From Gottfriedia acidiceleris (lineage in GTDB: Bacteria; Bacillota; Bacilli; Bacillales; Bacillaceae_G), in NCBI RefSeq assembly GCF_002128425.1, contig NZ_NESS01000003.1:310001-374000 (forward strand): a stretch of 64,000 bases of DNA, given 5' to 3'. Both the position numbers and the translations under genes were made by a program. Within the stretch, counting starts at the first letter, position 1; each line of letters starts with the position of its first letter. Below the pieces are notes generated by a model. It had not been told where the DNA came from. It worked only from the letters and a program-made list of their open reading frames with translations, and made no database searches. Below, in pieces: positions 24,434 to 33,592 of this stretch.

Positions 24434-24760
24434 CTACATTTCAAAAAAATTATCTCTTTCAACTTTACACACTCTTAATGCAAATGAATCATACCATTCT
24501 TTTTTTCCACGTTCTTGAGCAACTTTGTGCGCTGCGTGCTCTTTCCATGTCTTAATAGCATCCAATGATTCCCAATAAGAAACCGTTATCCCCATTTCCT
24601 GATCACGAGCGCTTTCCACTCCTAAGAATCCTTGTTGACTCGAAGCTAATTCAACCATTTTTTCAGACATCTTACTATAACCATTATCCCCATCTGTTCT
24701 TGTAGAACAAAATATTACTGCATAATATGGAGGCTTTGGCGTTTTTGCAAAAGAACTCAT
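24434..24760 (-). CDS. antibiotic biosynthesis monooxygenase (ABM) domain protein
   Basis: A 108-residue ferredoxin-like-fold protein of the ABM superfamily. YYAVIFCSTRT, the helix MSEKMVELASSQQGFLGVES and TVSYWESLDAIKTWKEHAAH form the usual beta-alpha-beta-beta repeat with the His near the active-site edge. Family members include quinone-forming monooxygenases and heme-degrading enzymes; the Bacillus YqjZ type is the nearest in outline. No partner genes are adjacent. AGGAGGG precedes the start. Confidence 0.82.
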   Translation of the reverse strand: MSSFAKTPKPPYYAVIFCSTRTDGDNGYSKMSEKMVELASSQQGFLGVESARDQEMGITVSYWESLDAIKTWKEHAAHKVAQERGKKEWYDSFALRVCKVERDNFFEM

Positions 24761-24839
24761 TTTTATCCCTCCTTTTTCTATTCATCATATTTGATTAAAG
24801 CGTTAAATAACATAGACAATTTCAAAAAATACAAATAAA

Positions 24840-24866
24840 AAAGCGATACTAAAATGTATCGCTTTC
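24840..24866 (-). terminator. terminator of the 45-aa gene
   Basis: Stem AAAGCGATA / TATCGCTTT with T-rich sequence following on the minus strand. Confidence 0.8.
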
Positions 24867-24871
24867 ACATC

Positions 24872-25009
24872 TTACTCAAAAATATAAGGATTTCCGCTTA
24901 TGTTAATTCTCATTTCTTCTGTTACTTGAAAATCCTCTTGTTGAAAATTTTGTTCAAATGTTTCTTCATTAATTCCGCTGCCATCATAATGTGTTAGTTT
25001 ATTTTCCAT
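24872..25009 (-). CDS. small acidic protein, 45 aa
   Basis: A short gene with a clear ribosome site (AGAAGGTG) before ATG 25009 and a terminator after the stop. It begins MENKLTHYDGSGINEETFEQ and ends ISGNPYIFE, acidic throughout and without cysteines or a membrane span. I do not recognise the family. The framing by its own ribosome site and terminator, rather than length, is the evidence that it is real. Confidence 0.62.
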   Translation of the reverse strand: MENKLTHYDGSGINEETFEQNFQQEDFQVTEEMRINISGNPYIFE

Positions 25010-25090
25010 AAAAATCACCTTCTAATTAATATAAGTTTTATGCCGTAAAACTTTATTATTAGTATGTCCATTTCTGAAAAATAAATTATA

Positions 25091-25122
25091 AAAAACGATG
25101 CAACTCCAATCGCATCGTTTTC
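25091..25122 (-). terminator. terminator of the MFS transporter gene
   Basis: Stem AAAACGATGC / GCATCGTTTT, T-rich on both sides. Confidence 0.85.
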
Positions 25123-25133
25123 TTTTTTGTATA

Positions 25134-26294
25134 TTAATTTGTACTTGCTTTCACTTTATTTGTTTGAACAAAAGAGTAAATTGCAGAAAATAAAGCAAAA
25201 ATAACAATAATTCCTCCTACTAATGCGTTCATTGTTACTGAATACTGAGTAATTAGAATCCCACCTATACTAGAACCTAAAGCAATGCCCGTATGAGAAA
25301 AGGAGTTGTTTAATCCGACTTGAATATCAGCCGAATCTTTTGCCACTTTTGCTAGACTATCTTGAACTGCTGGACTAATTGACCAAGACACAGTACCCCA
25401 AAGAACAACTATAATAAATAGGCTAATGATTGAACTAGGAGCGAATGTTAAAGTTAAAATAGAAATAGCTAATAACCCTAAATTAAACACGATTGTTTTG
25501 CTTCCACCAAATTTATCAGTAGACCAACCACCTAACCATCCACCTAAAATTCCTGCCATACCAAATACTAATAAAGCAATACTGATCATATTTGTAGATA
25601 TTCCCATCGTTTTCATTAAGTATGGTGTAAAGTAAGTATAAATTGTAAAATGTCCTGTTAATTGTAAAAAAGAAATTAGTTGAATTGATAAAATACTTTT
25701 ATTTTTAAGTGTTGCTACTTGTTTAAGCAAAGGAATTGTAGGCTGACCTTTAACTTTCGGTAAGAATTTATAAATCCCTAACATAGCTAATAAGCTTAAT
25801 AAACCGACTAAAACAAATGTCATTCTCCAGCCGAAATTTTCTCCAATTACCGTACCTAACGGGACACCAAAAACTAGAGACGAACTGATACCCATAAAAA
25901 TAACTCCAATTGCTCTACCTCTAATTTCAGTAGAAACGATGTTTGCTGCAGTCGTTATTGAAACAACAATTACAATTGAGCAACTTGCCGCAAGTATAAT
26001 TCGAGCGATTAATAATACAGTGAAATTCGGACTAATAATAGAAAGAATATTTCCAAAGAAAAATACTGTTAATGCAATTAATAGTAATTTTTTACGTTCC
26101 ATTTTTGAAGTGATCGCAATAAAAATAGGAGCTCCAAATGCAAATACTACTGAAAAAATTGAAACTAGTTGACCAACCGCACCAACTGTAACATGTAAAT
26201 CACCTGCAATCATTGACAGTAAACCGGTAATAATAAACTCAACGGTTCCTGCGACAAATGTTGCAATAGCTAAAATATATATACCTTTATGCAT
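25134..26294 (-). CDS. MFS efflux transporter
   Basis: A 386-residue major facilitator with 12 predicted spans. The N-terminus GTVEFIITGLLSMIAGDLHV and the loop SKMERKKLL between spans 2 and 3 match the AraJ/YdhP/PbuE-type drug or purine exporter branch (DHA1). GVPLGTVIGENFGWRMTF is the motif C region typical of antiporters (exporters). The substrate is not deducible. The start has GAGGGG; it is a single-gene unit. Confidence 0.87.
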   Translation of the reverse strand: MHKGIYILAIATFVAGTVEFIITGLLSMIAGDLHVTVGAVGQLVSIFSVVFAFGAPIFIAITSKMERKKLLLIALTVFFFGNILSIISPNFTVLLIARIILAASCSIVIVVSITTAANIVSTEIRGRAIGVIFMGISSSLVFGVPLGTVIGENFGWRMTFVLVGLLSLLAMLGIYKFLPKVKGQPTIPLLKQVATLKNKSILSIQLISFLQLTGHFTIYTYFTPYLMKTMGISTNMISIALLVFGMAGILGGWLGGWSTDKFGGSKTIVFNLGLLAISILTLTFAPSSIISLFIIVVLWGTVSWSISPAVQDSLAKVAKDSADIQVGLNNSFSHTGIALGSSIGGILITQYSVTMNALVGGIIVIFALFSAIYSFVQTNKVKASTN

Positions 26295-26389
26295 TGCTTA
26301 ACCCCTCAAGTATGATCCTATTTATTCATAATAATTTTTTGCCACATTAGTTTATTATATAGATATAATTAAAAATGTCTATGCAAAAA

Positions 26390-26416
26390 AAAACGAACCT
26401 TCTTAAGATTCGTTTT
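26390..26416 (-). terminator. terminator of the SRPBCC-ArsR operon
   Basis: Stem AAAACGAA / TTCGTTTT with a long A/T flank, just after the ArsR stop. Confidence 0.75.
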
Positions 26417-26419
26417 GAA

Positions 26420-26791
26420 TTACTCTTCATTATTGGCTTTATTTGATTTAACTAGTTTTATACTTTGGTCTTCATTATTTTCAACGAGATGCTGTAAGAT
26501 GGACAATTTATTTGCCCAAAATTGCTCGTAATATGATAACCATTGTTTAATCTCTAAAAATGCTTCTGGTTGTAGTCTGTATCTTCTTTCTCTGCCAACT
26601 TTTCTTCCGCTAATTAATTCAGCTTCAGAAAGTATATGGAGATGTTTTGCAATTGCTGTTCGACTCATCGGAAAATTACTTGAAATCTCTGAAATTGGCA
26701 ATTCATTATTAGCTAATAATTTAAGTACTTCTCTTCTAGTAGGATCGGCAATCGCTTGAAATACGTCATATTTTTGTGCAGAGCTTGACAC
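26420..26791 (-). CDS. ArsR-family winged-helix repressor
   Basis: A 123-residue regulator. The HTH runs ADPTRREVLKLLANNELPIS to MSRTAIAKHLHILSEAELI, followed by the wing GRERRYRLQPE. No metal-binding Cys pair is present, so it belongs to the SdpR/YczG-like non-metal group. It starts at a GTG that overlaps the stop of the upstream SRPBCC gene by 1 nt (TAGTG). Pairing of such a repressor with an AHSA1/SRPBCC protein is common, and the twin palindromes upstream of the operon are a probable autoregulatory site. Confidence 0.88.
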   Translation of the reverse strand: MSSSAQKYDVFQAIADPTRREVLKLLANNELPISEISSNFPMSRTAIAKHLHILSEAELISGRKVGRERRYRLQPEAFLEIKQWLSYYEQFWANKLSILQHLVENNEDQSIKLVKSNKANNEE

Positions 26792-27216
26792 TAGTTTTCA
26801 ACAACCTTTTTAAGTTTTTGAACAATACCAGCCCAACCACCATTCATATTGTCGCGGACAATACCACTTTTTTGGTTTGGTTTTGGAAGAATTTCGTCAG
26901 CTGTTTTCCAACCACTATGAATTAACGTAAATTCAGTTTGATCTCCTAAATCTTTTAAATTAAAAGAAACTACCCATCCATCAACATCCCATGTAAACGA
27001 TACTCGATTTGGTTCGTCAATTTCTAAAACTTTACAAGGTGATGGACCAAATGGACCTTGCAAATGAAACTCGTGACCTACGACTGGTTTAAAGTCATTT
27101 GGCATGAACCATGCAGAAATACCTTCCGATGTTGATACGACATCCCAGACCTTTTGAATTGGTGCATTGTATATTAGAGTTTGTTTAATATCTTCAACTT
27201 GGTTTTGTACGCCCAT
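26791..27216 (-). CDS. SRPBCC (AHSA1-type) ligand-binding protein
   Basis: A 141-residue START/AHSA1-fold protein with IQKVWDVVSTSEGISAWFMP, VLEIDEPNRVSFTW and a C-terminal GWAGIVQKLKKVVEN helix. Members bind small hydrophobic ligands or act as Hsp90 co-factors in eukaryotes. It is first in a two-gene operon with an ArsR repressor, which suggests it is the regulated product. The ligand is unknown. Confidence 0.87.
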   Translation of the reverse strand: MGVQNQVEDIKQTLIYNAPIQKVWDVVSTSEGISAWFMPNDFKPVVGHEFHLQGPFGPSPCKVLEIDEPNRVSFTWDVDGWVVSFNLKDLGDQTEFTLIHSGWKTADEILPKPNQKSGIVRDNMNGGWAGIVQKLKKVVEN

Positions 27217-27243
27217 TTTTACCCTTCTTTCAAGTTAATATAA

Positions 27244-27255
27244 AACCTTTTGGTT
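27244..27255. promoter_or_regulatory. ArsR operator candidate A
   Basis: AACCTTTTGGTT, an interrupted palindrome 28 nt upstream of the SRPBCC start; an identical copy lies 30 bp further upstream. Confidence 0.62.
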
Positions 27256-27273
27256 CTATTTAAAATTATATAC

Positions 27274-27285
27274 AACCTTTTGGTT
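27274..27285. promoter_or_regulatory. ArsR operator candidate B
   Basis: Second identical AACCTTTTGGTT, 30 bp (about three helical turns) from the first, on the same DNA face. Confidence 0.62.
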
Positions 27286-27352
27286 TTATGTCAATCTAAT
27301 TATGCGTACTTATTTTTTCCTTAAGTTATTAAATTATGATTAAAGCTTATCT

Positions 27353-27925
27353 TTACTTTTCGTGCTTAAAAATACTTATGTAATAATCATTTTCAGGGAA
27401 ATCACCTAATTGCTTTAAGCCATAATTTTGATAAAATTGCTTTAGTTTATCATTTCCAGCCCAACAATCTAAATAAATTGATACCCGCTCAGTATAAAAC
27501 TCGTTTTCCACTATAAATCCAAAATTTTCATACAGACGAATCGCTCTTTTATTAAACTTAGCAACTGTTAATCTAAATGTGGAAAGATTAGTCGTCTTAT
27601 GTATTTCTTCAAGAATGAACTTAAAAAATTCACTCCCAATACCTTTCCCGGTTAAATCTGGTCTAACTCCTAATCCAATATCGGCCATCCTTTTTTCATA
27701 AACACCAAACTCATTCCCTTTTGGTACTTGAGCTGAATGACCAATACAATAAAAGCCAATTAAGTTCTCATCTTGGTTAATAACTGCTAAATGCTGATTA
27801 TTTAATAATTCATCTATTCCTTCTTTGTTTAATTCATTATTATAAAAATCGTAAGGGGGCGCATAACTCCATTTAAGAATTTCAGTAGCATATGACTCTG
27901 TCATTTTTCTAATGTATAATTTCAT
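27353..27925 (-). CDS. GNAT-family N-acetyltransferase
   Basis: A 190-residue acetyltransferase. The acetyl-CoA loop is GVRPDLTGKGIGSEFFKFIL, followed by RLTVAKFNKRAIRLYENFGF, the beta5-alpha4 region of GNAT proteins. The substrate cannot be inferred. GAGGAG precedes the ATG. The final 35 residues (WAGNDKLKQFYQNYGLKQLG) form an extra helical tail. Confidence 0.85.
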   Translation of the reverse strand: MKLYIRKMTESYATEILKWSYAPPYDFYNNELNKEGIDELLNNQHLAVINQDENLIGFYCIGHSAQVPKGNEFGVYEKRMADIGLGVRPDLTGKGIGSEFFKFILEEIHKTTNLSTFRLTVAKFNKRAIRLYENFGFIVENEFYTERVSIYLDCWAGNDKLKQFYQNYGLKQLGDFPENDYYISIFKHEK

Positions 27926-27969
27926 AAATTCTCCTCATTTATCTAATTTTTAAAACTGAAAAATAAAAA

Positions 27970-27999
27970 GCATTACCCATTTTAATAGAGTAATGCTAA
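27970..27999 (-). terminator. terminator of the 96-aa membrane protein gene
   Basis: Stem AGCATTAC / GTAATGCT with TTTTTATTTTT following on the minus strand. Confidence 0.82.
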
Positions 28000-28049
28000 A
28001 TTTACATTTCGGTCTATCTAAATTAAATAGGCTGAACAAGCTAATAAAT

Positions 28050-28340
28050 TTACGAAGCTACTCTATTCCTAACAAAAAAGAATACTCCGATATTAATTAA
28101 AAATATTCCTAAAAATGCTGTTAATAATAACTGAACACCTGTAATCACACTTGCGTTATCACTAGCATTAAGGATCCACCAAATACTCGCAATGCCTAAG
28201 ATGAATAGGTTAATATTAAATGCAATTGACATTGTAGCTAATACATTGTTTGTTTTATTTTGCATTTTAACTTCTAACCAAACAGATAAAATCAAGGATA
28301 CGAAAATAATACTAAGGAATGCAATAAACTGTAGATTCAT
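28050..28340 (-). CDS. hypothetical membrane protein, 96 aa
   Basis: Not recognised. It has three hydrophobic segments at about residues 3-21, 37-58 and 67-89, the second containing WWIL and the third ending FFVRNRVAS. AGGAGGAA precedes the ATG and a terminator follows. It is likely a small integral membrane protein of unknown role, transcribed alone. Confidence 0.65.
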   Translation of the reverse strand: MNLQFIAFLSIIFVSLILSVWLEVKMQNKTNNVLATMSIAFNINLFILGIASIWWILNASDNASVITGVQLLLTAFLGIFLINIGVFFFVRNRVAS

Positions 28341-28500
28341 TCTTATTCCTCCTAAATTTTATTTGGCAATCAACTTACTATTAGGTTATTCTTTTGATTC
28401 GTTATAAAAGAAGAAATTCCTTCCAAAAAATAGCATTATCATTTCAAATAAGGACTTGTACCTATAAATTTCGGTCTGAAAATTCACCATTTATAAAAAA

Positions 28501-28524
28501 AGAGCAGCCGTCTAAGGTTGCTCT
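28501..28524 (-). terminator. terminator of the CapA-like gene
   Basis: Stem AGAGCAGCC / GGTTGCTCT, T-rich on the minus strand. Confidence 0.8.
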
Positions 28525-28533
28525 CTTTTCTAT

Positions 28534-29727
28534 TTATTTTTCATATTGAGTCCAACTAGATCCATGTATCTTATTTGAAACATTAATTATTTTCTTCTTA
28601 ATTCTTACAGCTTCTGGTCCTTTTAAAAATAATGGCTGATAATTATTTCGGCTAGATACTGAAGAAATTGAAAATGGAACAATTCTTATTTCTTTTTGAT
28701 TTGTGAGTACTCCATTAGTCAGATGAAAAGTTTGTTGGAAGACAAATGTATCTTTATCTTTTGGATTTTTATTTCCTCCAAACATAAAATTCCCTAAACT
28801 ATATACAATAAATTTCCCTTTATATTCTTCGATTCCTTGTACAACATGAGGGTGATGACCAACTATTAAATCCGCTCCATGGTCGATTGCATAATGCGCT
28901 AAATTCTTTTGAGTACTATTCGGTACATAGTCTCGCTCGATTCCCCAATGGAAATGGATTAAAATAATTTTTACACCATTTTTTCTTAAATTTTGTATAT
29001 CATTATTGATTTTAATCCTTAAGTCAGGAGAATCATTCCATCCTTCATAACCAAGTGCAGCAACTTTAACACCTTTAATTGTTGTTACGTATTTGTCGTT
29101 ATAGCCAAAATAACCTATTTTCTCCTTTTTCAAATTGTTAATTGTATCTACAAAGCCTTTTTGCAAGTAATCATGACTATGGTTGTTTGCTAAATTGACC
29201 GCTTCTATTCCACTTAAAGTTAATATTTTTGCATAAGAAGGATTCCCTTTAAAGCGGAATGTTTTAGTTGCTCTTATTTTTGCATTCGTTAACGTCGTTT
29301 CTAAATTAACAGTTGATAAATCATCTTGTTGAAAGATATTATTTAACCCTTTTGTAAAATAAGCTAATCCATTTTTATTTGCTTCTGCTGGAAAAGAATT
29401 AATATATTGGAAATCCTCATCTGATCCAAGTGTAAAATCGCCAGCTGCACTAATTTTAATAGTCGTTTCGATGTTTTCTGGTTTTGCAGTATTGTTATTT
29501 TCTGGCTTTTGAACTGGCGACTCTGTGGCTGGCTCTTTAATCGGTTTTGGTTTTTCTATTATTTTATTTTTAGTCTCGTTTTTTACTAAATTGCTTTCTT
29601 CATAAACTTTCTTATAAACAAAATAACTAAATCCCGATATACAACCAAATAGAGCTAAAATCATAATCCATATAAATACTTTTTTACTATTTCTTTTTTC
29701 AGTATTTTTATCCTTCCGACTCCTCAT
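28534..29727 (-). CDS. CapA/PgsA-family metallophosphatase-like membrane protein
   Basis: A 397-residue protein anchored by one span (about residues 15-37) with a Lys/Pro/Asn-rich linker (residues 45-85) and an extracellular CapA domain. The calcineurin-like pattern is visible: AGDFTLGSDED, VNLETTLT, NLANNHSHDY, LIHFHWGIERDY and GADLIVGHHPHVVQG, ending with YSLGNFMFGG. CapA/PgsA proteins take part in poly-gamma-glutamate synthesis or export, but no pgsB, pgsC or capD gene is nearby, so here it is an orphan, possibly a cell-surface phosphodiesterase. Confidence 0.87.
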   Translation of the reverse strand: MRSRKDKNTEKRNSKKVFIWIMILALFGCISGFSYFVYKKVYEESNLVKNETKNKIIEKPKPIKEPATESPVQKPENNNTAKPENIETTIKISAAGDFTLGSDEDFQYINSFPAEANKNGLAYFTKGLNNIFQQDDLSTVNLETTLTNAKIRATKTFRFKGNPSYAKILTLSGIEAVNLANNHSHDYLQKGFVDTINNLKKEKIGYFGYNDKYVTTIKGVKVAALGYEGWNDSPDLRIKINNDIQNLRKNGVKIILIHFHWGIERDYVPNSTQKNLAHYAIDHGADLIVGHHPHVVQGIEEYKGKFIVYSLGNFMFGGNKNPKDKDTFVFQQTFHLTNGVLTNQKEIRIVPFSISSVSSRNNYQPLFLKGPEAVRIKKKIINVSNKIHGSSWTQYEK

Positions 29728-30065
29728 ATGTTTTTATTTCTCCTTTTAATATCTTTGCTAGAAATATATTTTCGATTATTGGTTAAATAAAAAAATTCTA
29801 TTTCTTTTAGTACGGATACCTGAGCCTCCCCTTACTACATTTAGACAAAGATTTTACATAAAATCGCTCAAAATATTGATAAAGAAAACTCTTCGGCTGA
29901 CGGACCTCTTAGACGAAGACAGAAGCGTAGTTGCACTTATACTTTATTCCTAAAAATAGCTACAACGCCTTATTACGACTTCTCGGTGCTAATTTATAAT
30001 CTCCTAAAGTGAAAAAAGAGAAAGTGAGCTATTCTCTCACTTTCTATAGAAGAAACTCTTTCGTT
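29728..30065. other. gap between capA-like and lipoprotein genes
   Basis: No gene is seen. A locally GC-richer stretch at 29888-29940 (TCTTCGGCTGACGGACC and onwards, with a CTTCG...CGAAG inverted repeat) stands out but was not identified. The terminator of the lipoprotein gene is at the right end. Confidence 0.45.
30018..30045 (-). terminator. terminator of the beta-propeller lipoprotein/two-component unit
   Basis: Stem AGAAAGTGAG / CTCACTTTCT with TTTTTTC following on the minus strand. Confidence 0.85.
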
Positions 30066-31103
30066 TTAATTTTTCAACGTTAATACATATGTCACAAATT
30101 CATTTAGATTTTCTTTTATCATCACTTTAGACACCAATATTTTTTTACCGGATGGACTCCAAGTAATTGGCCCAGCAATCTCGTCTAAATCAGTCGATAA
30201 TTGTGTTATCTTTCTAGATTTGACATCGATCACGAATAATCCTCTTTCTCCCTTATCTTCCGAAATTACGGAAAAAGCTAATGTTTTGGAATTTGGCGAC
30301 CAACCTGCACCGAAAATTTGAGTTCCAGTAGCTAGAGAGACAGTTTTTCTTCCCTTTTCATCTGTAATTAACAACTCTCTTTTGGTTGGCGCAATTTTTC
30401 TAACAATAACAAATTGCTTTTGATCTGGAGATGGAATAACCCATTCCACTTTTTGCTCGTTATATTTTTTTCTTATTAAATTAACTTTATCAGAGTTAGC
30501 ATCAATGTTTTTTACTTGTCCATTTAGATCGGCTGAATACATCTTGTGAAATAATGTTGAATAGATGATTGTATGATTGTCGATCCATCGTCCTTCTGTT
30601 GCGAATGCATAAATAGTATCCGGCTCTGACACTTTAACCTTCCCAGTACCTTCAGAATTTATTAGATAACCTGTACCAGTATTTCCATCCTCTGTTTGCT
30701 TATAGAAAATATGCTTTTTATCAGGTGAAATAACGGCCCCTACTTGATCATGCTCCTCACTTGCTAGTACTTTCGATTTGTTCGTATTTAGATCATATGA
30801 GAATAAATTAATGTGATAAGTGTAGTCACCATTATCTGTCATAACAGATTTTGGTAAACTCGTATTTTTTTGTTCGGTTAAAATCGTATGATCATTCAAC
30901 CAATCTGTCCCACGAATACCTTCATAGCGATCTATTTTCTCAAGGGCTAATTCGTTAGTTACAACCTCTTCATTTCCAGTTAATACGGTTATTTTTTTAT
31001 GTTTTTTTTCAATTACTATATCTTCATTTTGACTTTGACATCCAGATATTAATAGAAATGTACTAACTAGAAAAAATACTTTAATCACACTCTTCCTAAA
31101 CAT
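30066..31103 (-). CDS. TolB-like beta-propeller lipoprotein
   Basis: A 345-residue lipoprotein. The signal MFRKSVIKVFFLVSTFLLISGC gives Cys as the lipidation site. The body has repeated propeller blades, seen as ISPDKKHIFYKQTEDGNTG, IPSPDQKQFVIVRK, WSPNSKTLAFSV and WSPSGKKILVSK, the TolB/WD40-like PD40 pattern. It lies just downstream of a sensor kinase and response regulator on the same strand (85 nt gap), so it may be an extracellular partner or output of that system. The start is taken as the second ATG, five bases after GAGAGTG. Confidence 0.82.
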   Translation of the reverse strand: MFRKSVIKVFFLVSTFLLISGCQSQNEDIVIEKKHKKITVLTGNEEVVTNELALEKIDRYEGIRGTDWLNDHTILTEQKNTSLPKSVMTDNGDYTYHINLFSYDLNTNKSKVLASEEHDQVGAVISPDKKHIFYKQTEDGNTGTGYLINSEGTGKVKVSEPDTIYAFATEGRWIDNHTIIYSTLFHKMYSADLNGQVKNIDANSDKVNLIRKKYNEQKVEWVIPSPDQKQFVIVRKIAPTKRELLITDEKGRKTVSLATGTQIFGAGWSPNSKTLAFSVISEDKGERGLFVIDVKSRKITQLSTDLDEIAGPITWSPSGKKILVSKVMIKENLNEFVTYVLTLKN

Positions 31104-31191
31104 CACATCACTCTCCTATTTTCGTACAAATTTTATGATACGTTTAGGATGTTTCAATTTTTAACATATCATGTTTCCAATTTGTAAACTT

Positions 31192-32649
31192 TTACTTCAC
31201 TAAAGGAAATGTAATGATAAAATTTGATCCGCTACCTTCAACTGATTCAACGTGAATCGTACCATTTTGCTTTTCAATTAAATCTTTTGTTAATGCTAGC
31301 CCTAAACCCGATCCCCCAGATTGACGAGAACGATCCTTATTTACAGTAAAAAATGGTTCAAATATTTTATCCACTAATTCCGAAGAAATACCTATTCCCG
31401 TATCTGATATATTGATAATTAAACTATTATTTTCAATCTTATTAGAAACGCTTATCTCACCATTTGGTTTATTATATTTAATGGCATTATCTAATAAATT
31501 CATAATGATTAATGTAAAACTTTCTTTATCAATAAGAATAGTTGCATGTTCAAAACTTGTTTGGATTGATAAGTCAAACTTGGTCATTTTCCCTTTCATT
31601 CTTAAACATATATCTTCTAAAAGAGAATATACATCTACTTTTTCTTTTACAATTTCAAAATCATATTTCTCAAGTTCTGCTAGCTTTAATATTTTTTCAA
31701 CCATATCGTAAAGTCGAAGTGATTCTTTCCCAATATTACTAATTGCCTCTTCTAATAATTTTGGATCATCTGAGTACATATCTAATAAATCAATATAAGC
31801 CCTAATTACTGTCAGAGGGGTTTTAAATTCATGAGTAATCGATCCAATAAATTGCTTTTGTTGTTTTTCTAAAATTTTAAGCTTTTCAACAGCTAATTGA
31901 AGATTTTCTTTCTCTTGTTGAATGCCTTTTATGTTATTTTGAATTTCATTACTCATGTAGTAGATTGCTTGGCTTAAATAACCTAACTCATCTTTTCGAC
32001 TTAAAATAGAGCGTTCTGGATAGTTTCCTAATTTAATTTCTTCCGTTACTTTTCTAAGTTTTAAAATACTCATAACAAGTGAATTAAAAAAGAAATAGCC
32101 AATAATAAAACTAAGAATTGTAGTCACTAAACCAATTTTAATAAACAGATTAATTGTATTATCATAAAACTTCTGATTATTAATTAATGAATAATCGAAC
32201 TGAACAACCCCAATTTGTTTATTAGCATTATAAATTGGTGCAAAATAAGATAATGTTTCACGGCTCTCCTGATATGCAATTTTACCTTTTAACGCATAAC
32301 TTAAGGTATCTCCTACATCTCTTGTAGATTCTAAAGGAAGAGAATCTCCTACAACTTTTCCAGACATATTAAAAATTGTGACGTGAAGACTAGTAATGAT
32401 TCCAATCTGTCTAGCGATTTCCCGACCATATAGTTTAAAAAAATCTTGAGGATTTTCGGATGTTTGACTTAAATAAACTTGCTTTACATATACATTTGCT
32501 AATTTACTTTGCCTAGCAAGTGTTTCTTCAGTTTGTTTTTGCTGATTTTGTTTAATCCCCTGCAAGACTAATATACTTAATACAATGACAGTTCCGATTA
32601 ATAACACGGCTAAAAATAAGCTCGACTTAACTTTAATACTCAGTTTCAT
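31192..32649 (-). CDS. membrane sensor histidine kinase
   Basis: A 485-residue kinase: span 1 at about 8-30, an extracytoplasmic sensor domain (31-165, PAS/dCache-like in outline), span 2 at about 168-190, HAMP, then HisKA with His273 in SITHEFKTPLTVIRAY. The ATPase has LIIMNLLDNAIKYNKP (N box), ISDTGIGIS (G1) and SGGSGLGLALTK (G2). Its ATG overlaps the response regulator stop by 4 nt. The signal is unknown. The HK and RR resemble the PhoR/ResE-type OmpR-class pairs. Confidence 0.93.
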   Translation of the reverse strand: MKLSIKVKSSLFLAVLLIGTVIVLSILVLQGIKQNQQKQTEETLARQSKLANVYVKQVYLSQTSENPQDFFKLYGREIARQIGIITSLHVTIFNMSGKVVGDSLPLESTRDVGDTLSYALKGKIAYQESRETLSYFAPIYNANKQIGVVQFDYSLINNQKFYDNTINLFIKIGLVTTILSFIIGYFFFNSLVMSILKLRKVTEEIKLGNYPERSILSRKDELGYLSQAIYYMSNEIQNNIKGIQQEKENLQLAVEKLKILEKQQKQFIGSITHEFKTPLTVIRAYIDLLDMYSDDPKLLEEAISNIGKESLRLYDMVEKILKLAELEKYDFEIVKEKVDVYSLLEDICLRMKGKMTKFDLSIQTSFEHATILIDKESFTLIIMNLLDNAIKYNKPNGEISVSNKIENNSLIINISDTGIGISSELVDKIFEPFFTVNKDRSRQSGGSGLGLALTKDLIEKQNGTIHVESVEGSGSNFIITFPLVK

Positions 32650-33335
32650 TTATTTTCACTAGATATCTTATATCCGACTCCAAAAACAGTTTGAATTAAA
32701 TGTTGATAAGAATTACCTAACTTTTTACGTAAACGTTGTATATGAATATCGACAGTTCTCGTTCCACCGATATACTCCATCCCCCACACTAAATCTAATA
32801 ATTCATCTCTGCTAAAAATTCGGTCCATATTTGAAATTAATAAAACAAGGAGATCGAATTCTTTAGGGGTTAATTCTATATTTGATCCATCAACTGTAAC
32901 TTTCCTTTGAGCAGGGATTACTTGTAGCTTATTAATTAAATAGATTTTTTTATCATCAGGTGTTGATTGTTTTTTTAATCTTCGGAGCAAAGATCTTGTT
33001 CTAGCAAGTAATTCCCTAATATCAAACGGTTTTGTTATATAGTCGTCAGCTCCAAACTCTAATCCTAAAACTCGATCAATAATATCATCCTTAGCTGTAA
33101 GTAATATAATGCCAAGTCCTTCTTTATTTCCTATTTGCTTACATAAGTCCAAACCGTTCATTACAGGCATCATAATATCCGAGATTAGAATATCTGGATT
33201 AAAATCTGGAATCTTATCTAATGCCTCTCTTCCGTTAAATGCGCTTTCTACGATAAACCCTTCTCTACGAAATGCGTAAGTTAATGGGTCTACAATACTT
33301 TTTTCATCATCTACAATTAATACTTTCCCTTGCAA
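32646..33335 (-). CDS. OmpR-family response regulator
   Basis: A 229-residue regulator. The receiver has the acidic pair in IVDDEKS (9-10), phospho-acceptor Asp53 in ISDIMMP and Lys in YITKPFD; the C-terminal winged helix has ELTPKEFDLLVLLISN and TVDIHIQRLRKKLG. The start codon is TTG with GAGGT only two bases upstream, so the exact start is uncertain. It is first in a unit with its kinase and, 85 nt further, a beta-propeller lipoprotein. Confidence 0.92.
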   Translation of the reverse strand: MQGKVLIVDDEKSIVDPLTYAFRREGFIVESAFNGREALDKIPDFNPDILISDIMMPVMNGLDLCKQIGNKEGLGIILLTAKDDIIDRVLGLEFGADDYITKPFDIRELLARTRSLLRRLKKQSTPDDKKIYLINKLQVIPAQRKVTVDGSNIELTPKEFDLLVLLISNMDRIFSRDELLDLVWGMEYIGGTRTVDIHIQRLRKKLGNSYQHLIQTVFGVGYKISSENK

Positions 33336-33592
33336 TTACCTCACCTAAATTCACATGTTTTATTTTTATTTAACTGAAACTTTATTTTTAAATATTAATA
33401 TTTTCCTTAGGAAAAATTATAGATGGCTCTTTACTGAATTACTAAACGTTTTTTATATAAATGCAAAAAATTTACATCTTTGAAACATCTTGTTCTTTTT
33501 TTATTCTTTGTTCTATTAAATAGTTTGGACAATATTCTAGTACTTTATCTGAAATCATACATTAAGTAATGAGTACAAATGGGAGGGATTCC

